Positions 61,727-64,000 of a DNA stretch of 64,000 bases are shown piece by piece. The stretch comes from Rhizobium johnstonii 3841 (GTDB lineage Bacteria; Pseudomonadota; Alphaproteobacteria; Rhizobiales; Rhizobiaceae): NCBI RefSeq assembly GCF_000009265.1, contig NC_008382.1:62001-126000 (forward strand), read 5' to 3'. The position numbers were made by a program, and so were the translations under genes. The notes beneath the pieces are model-generated. The model was not told the origin of the DNA, ran no database searches, and saw nothing but the letters and a program-made list of their open reading frames with translations. How positions within the stretch are numbered: the first letter of the stretch is position 1; each line of letters begins with the position of its first letter.

Positions 61727-64000
61727 AAGGCCAGCTACGCGAGCTGCCCGCAGCCTTGCCATCAAACGCTCGGAAAAGGGCGAAATGCTGGTCAGCGGTT
61801 TGCCCTATTTGAGCGCGGTTGACGACGTCACGTTGATGTTGCGCGATGGCGACCTGATGGGTTCCTTCGTTGTAGAGGGCATCAATGCGGAAACTGTCGA
61901 TAGCTTCCATACCGTCGAATTGTGCAACGCGTTTTCGCGCTTCATCGCACAACAGCGGAGCGATGTCGCTTATTATGTCCATCGAATTTCGGTTGAGACC
62001 CGGCCGACGATGCCGCCGGTTGGCGGCCATCCTTTCAATGAGGAAATCGATCGCCGCTGGCAAGGATACCTGCAAACGGTCGGCCTTCGAGATCGAGTGA
62101 CGGTGGTCACGCTGGTAATCCGGCCGCCCCGGAAGACCACCAAGTTCCTATCGCTATTCGGTGGCAGGGACGTCCACAGCCGCCATGAGGTCGAAGCGCG
62201 GGCGCTGCGCCTCGACCAGATGATCAACACCTGCATGGTTGGTGTCGGTGAAGCTGGGCCCAGCCGCCTGACGGTCTCCGACGGCCGTTGGCTCGGCCTA
62301 CTCCGTACTCTGATAGACGGTTCTGGCGGAAGTCTTATTCCCGGCACCAAATTCCTGCCAGTGGCCGACCTCCTGGCCAGCTCGCAGATAACCTTTCAGG
62401 GTCCCGTTTTTGAATGCGAAGGGACGGATCCAGCACGACGCCGGTTCGGAACCATCGTTTCCGTCAAGGACTACCCGGCTGAGACCTATCCCGGAATCCT
62501 CGACCGGCTGAACTTGCCCTACAACACCGTAGTCACTCAGAGCTTTACTCCAATCGATCCAATATCGGCGCAGGGCAAGATCGCCCGGGTGAGAAAGCAG
62601 ATGCGCGCGGCGGAAGATGCCGCCATATCGCTTATGGCACAACTCGAAGAGGCGGAAGACGATGTCGCCTCTGGTCGGGTGATCTTCGGAGACCATCACT
62701 GCAGTGTCGCTGTGTTCTGTGACAGTCTCAAAGAGCTGGACGGCGCCATGGCCTATGTGACGCGCGCCATGCAGGATGCGGGAGCGGCGATTGTTCGCGA
62801 GAATTTCTCCTCCCGCGTCGTATATTTTGCGCAGCATCCCGGGAATTTCGCCTACCGGACTAGACCCGCGATGATCTCCTCGCAGAACTTCGCGCAGCTT
62901 TGCGCCATGCACGGCCAGTCAAAAGGCAGCCCACCCGACAAGTGCCCTTGGGGCGACGCCGTCACCATATTTCCCACTGCGCGTGGCGAGACCTTCCGCT
63001 TCAATTTCCACCTGCCCGGAAAGCCAGGCCAGCGCACTGTCGGCCACACGCTCGTTCTGGGGCAGACCGGCTCAGGCAAGACGCTTGGTACGGCGTTCCT
63101 GATAAGCCAAGCCCAGAGGCTCGGCGCTCGAACCATTCTCTTCGACAAGGACAACGGTTTCGAAATGGCGGTGCGTGCCATGGGCGGGTGCTATTCGGCG
63201 GTGCGCATGGGTGACGAAACGGGTTTTAACCCGATGCGCGCAGAGGCCGACAGTCGCGGCGCGGCATGGCTTATGGACTGGCTGGCGGCGCTGGCGGAAA
63301 ACGACGGAGGAAAGCTCAATCCGGTACAGATCCAGGCCCTCAGCGACGCGGTGCAGGCCAATACCACGGCCGATCCGCGGTTGCAGAACCTCGAGCAATT
63401 CCGCAGTCAGCTTCGCGCCACCGATGACGACGGAGATTTGTACAACCGACTCGGGCGGTGGGACGAGACCGGTCAATTCGGTTGGCTGTTCGGCGGAAAG
63501 GGGTTGGACCCGCTCGCCTTCGACAATCGTCTGACGGCATTTGACCTGACGGAGATCTTCGACAATGACGTCGTGCGCACCGCCTGGCTAAGCTACGTCT
63601 TTCGCCGTGTGGAACGGCTCGTCGAGGATGAGCATCCGACGTTGCTCGTCCTTGACGAGGCCTGGAAGCTCCTCGACAATCCCTATTTCGAGGCGCGGTT
63701 GAAGGACTGGATGCTGACGATGCGCAAGAAGAACGTTGCTGTCGTCCTGCTCACCCAGCGGGTTTCCCATATCAAGAATAGCGCTGCCGGCGATGCCATT
63801 CTGGAAAGCGCTGTCACGCGTCTTGTTTATACAAGCTCTTTCAATACGGCGGCGGAACTCGCCCCCCTGCATCTGACGCCCACGGAAAGCGCATTCCTTC
63901 AGATGAGCAATGTCGACAACCATCTCGTGCTGCTCAAATCCGGCAGTGACAGCGTTGTGCTCGACTTCGATCTCGTCGCGATCGGCAAAGGTATTGACGT
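61719..64000 (+). CDS. virB4: VirB4 secretion ATPase, runs off the window
   Basis: GTG 61719 (V-LERPATRAARSLAIKRSEK) opens a frame that continues to the last base without a stop (760 codons visible of about 790 in Ti VirB4). It shows the CagE/VirB4 N-terminal domain, Walker A GQTGSGKT (448-455), TGFNPMRAEADSRG and Walker B TLLVLDEAWKLLDNPYFEAR followed by VVLLTQRVSHIKNS. It powers pilus assembly and substrate transfer. No lesion is seen. Overlaps virB3 by 8 bases. Confidence 0.94.
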   Translation, partial: MLERPATRAARSLAIKRSEKGEMLVSGLPYLSAVDDVTLMLRDGDLMGSFVVEGINAETVDSFHTVELCNAFSRFIAQQRSDVAYYVHRISVETRPTMPPVGGHPFNEEIDRRWQGYLQTVGLRDRVTVVTLVIRPPRKTTKFLSLFGGRDVHSRHEVEARALRLDQMINTCMVGVGEAGPSRLTVSDGRWLGLLRTLIDGSGGSLIPGTKFLPVADLLASSQITFQGPVFECEGTDPARRRFGTIVSVKDYPAETYPGILDRLNLPYNTVVTQSFTPIDPISAQGKIARVRKQMRAAEDAAISLMAQLEEAEDDVASGRVIFGDHHCSVAVFCDSLKELDGAMAYVTRAMQDAGAAIVRENFSSRVVYFAQHPGNFAYRTRPAMISSQNFAQLCAMHGQSKGSPPDKCPWGDAVTIFPTARGETFRFNFHLPGKPGQRTVGHTLVLGQTGSGKTLGTAFLISQAQRLGARTILFDKDNGFEMAVRAMGGCYSAVRMGDETGFNPMRAEADSRGAAWLMDWLAALAENDGGKLNPVQIQALSDAVQANTTADPRLQNLEQFRSQLRATDDDGDLYNRLGRWDETGQFGWLFGGKGLDPLAFDNRLTAFDLTEIFDNDVVRTAWLSYVFRRVERLVEDEHPTLLVLDEAWKLLDNPYFEARLKDWMLTMRKKNVAVVLLTQRVSHIKNSAAGDAILESAVTRLVYTSSFNTAAELAPLHLTPTESAFLQMSNVDNHLVLLKSGSDSVVLDFDLVAIGKGID

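Noticed and set aside
1..64000. T-DNA border repeats
   Set aside because: I looked for the CAGGATATAT-type core on both strands and saw no convincing match, so the substrate of VirD2 is not identified here.
1..64000. CRISPR arrays, tRNA or rRNA genes
   Set aside because: No regularly spaced short repeats with unique spacers, and no recognisable tRNA or rRNA sequence.

Overview
The window looks like part of a large repABC replicon (a symbiotic or virulence-type megaplasmid) from a Rhizobiales alphaproteobacterium of the Rhizobium/Sinorhizobium/Mesorhizobium/Agrobacterium kind. That rests on four gene sets read from sequence: a repABC cassette with its antisense RNA, a Ti-type tra system with a recognisable oriT and a TraI acyl-homoserine-lactone synthase, two sets of virC/virD genes, and the start of a virB type IV secretion operon. 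The species cannot be fixed from this window.

Layout. 1-6.8 kb: insertion-sequence scrap (IS5, ISNCY-like, IS110, IS66), a tyrosine recombinase that has lost its catalytic end, and a truncated response regulator, closed by an IS6-family copy. 6.8-14.4 kb: traDC, oriT, traAFBH and convergent traI. 14.8-18.5 kb: repABC. 18.6-22.5 kb: decayed genes (a nuclease-like gene and a nucleotide-cyclase-like gene) and a serine recombinase. 23-28.5 kb: an IS66-like transposase, an IS91-type transposase with a tyrosine recombinase, and an IS5/IS427-type element. 28.7-31.4 kb: a large gene joining a zeta-toxin-like kinase, 77-residue tandem repeats and a C48/Ulp1-like SUMO-protease domain. 31.6-35.9 kb: nested IS elements. 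35.9-39.6 kb: virD2-virD1 divergent from virC1-virC2. 39.7-43.1 kb: IS elements and a toxin-antitoxin pair. 43.2-47.2 kb: two directly repeated IS6-family copies flanking a virF-like F-box gene. 47.5-51.7 kb: a recombinase relic, truncated virD4, a virD1 remnant and a second virC1. 51.8-59.9 kb: more nested IS elements. 60-64 kb: virB1-virB4 (virB4 runs off the end).

How it fits together. Sequences matching the VirG-binding vir box lie upstream of virB1, both virC/virD divergent promoters and the virF-like gene, so these probably form one VirG regulon feeding effectors (the F-box protein, and perhaps the kinase-Ulp1 fusion) to a VirB/VirD4 channel. The coupling-protein genes are damaged here. 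virD4 is cut off by an IS6-family copy, and traG is absent from its usual place after traD, where another IS6-family copy abuts the traD stop codon. The vir modules sit between IS6-family copies, which suggests that IS6 recombination built and is still reshuffling this region. virA, virG, virE, traR and traM are not in the window.
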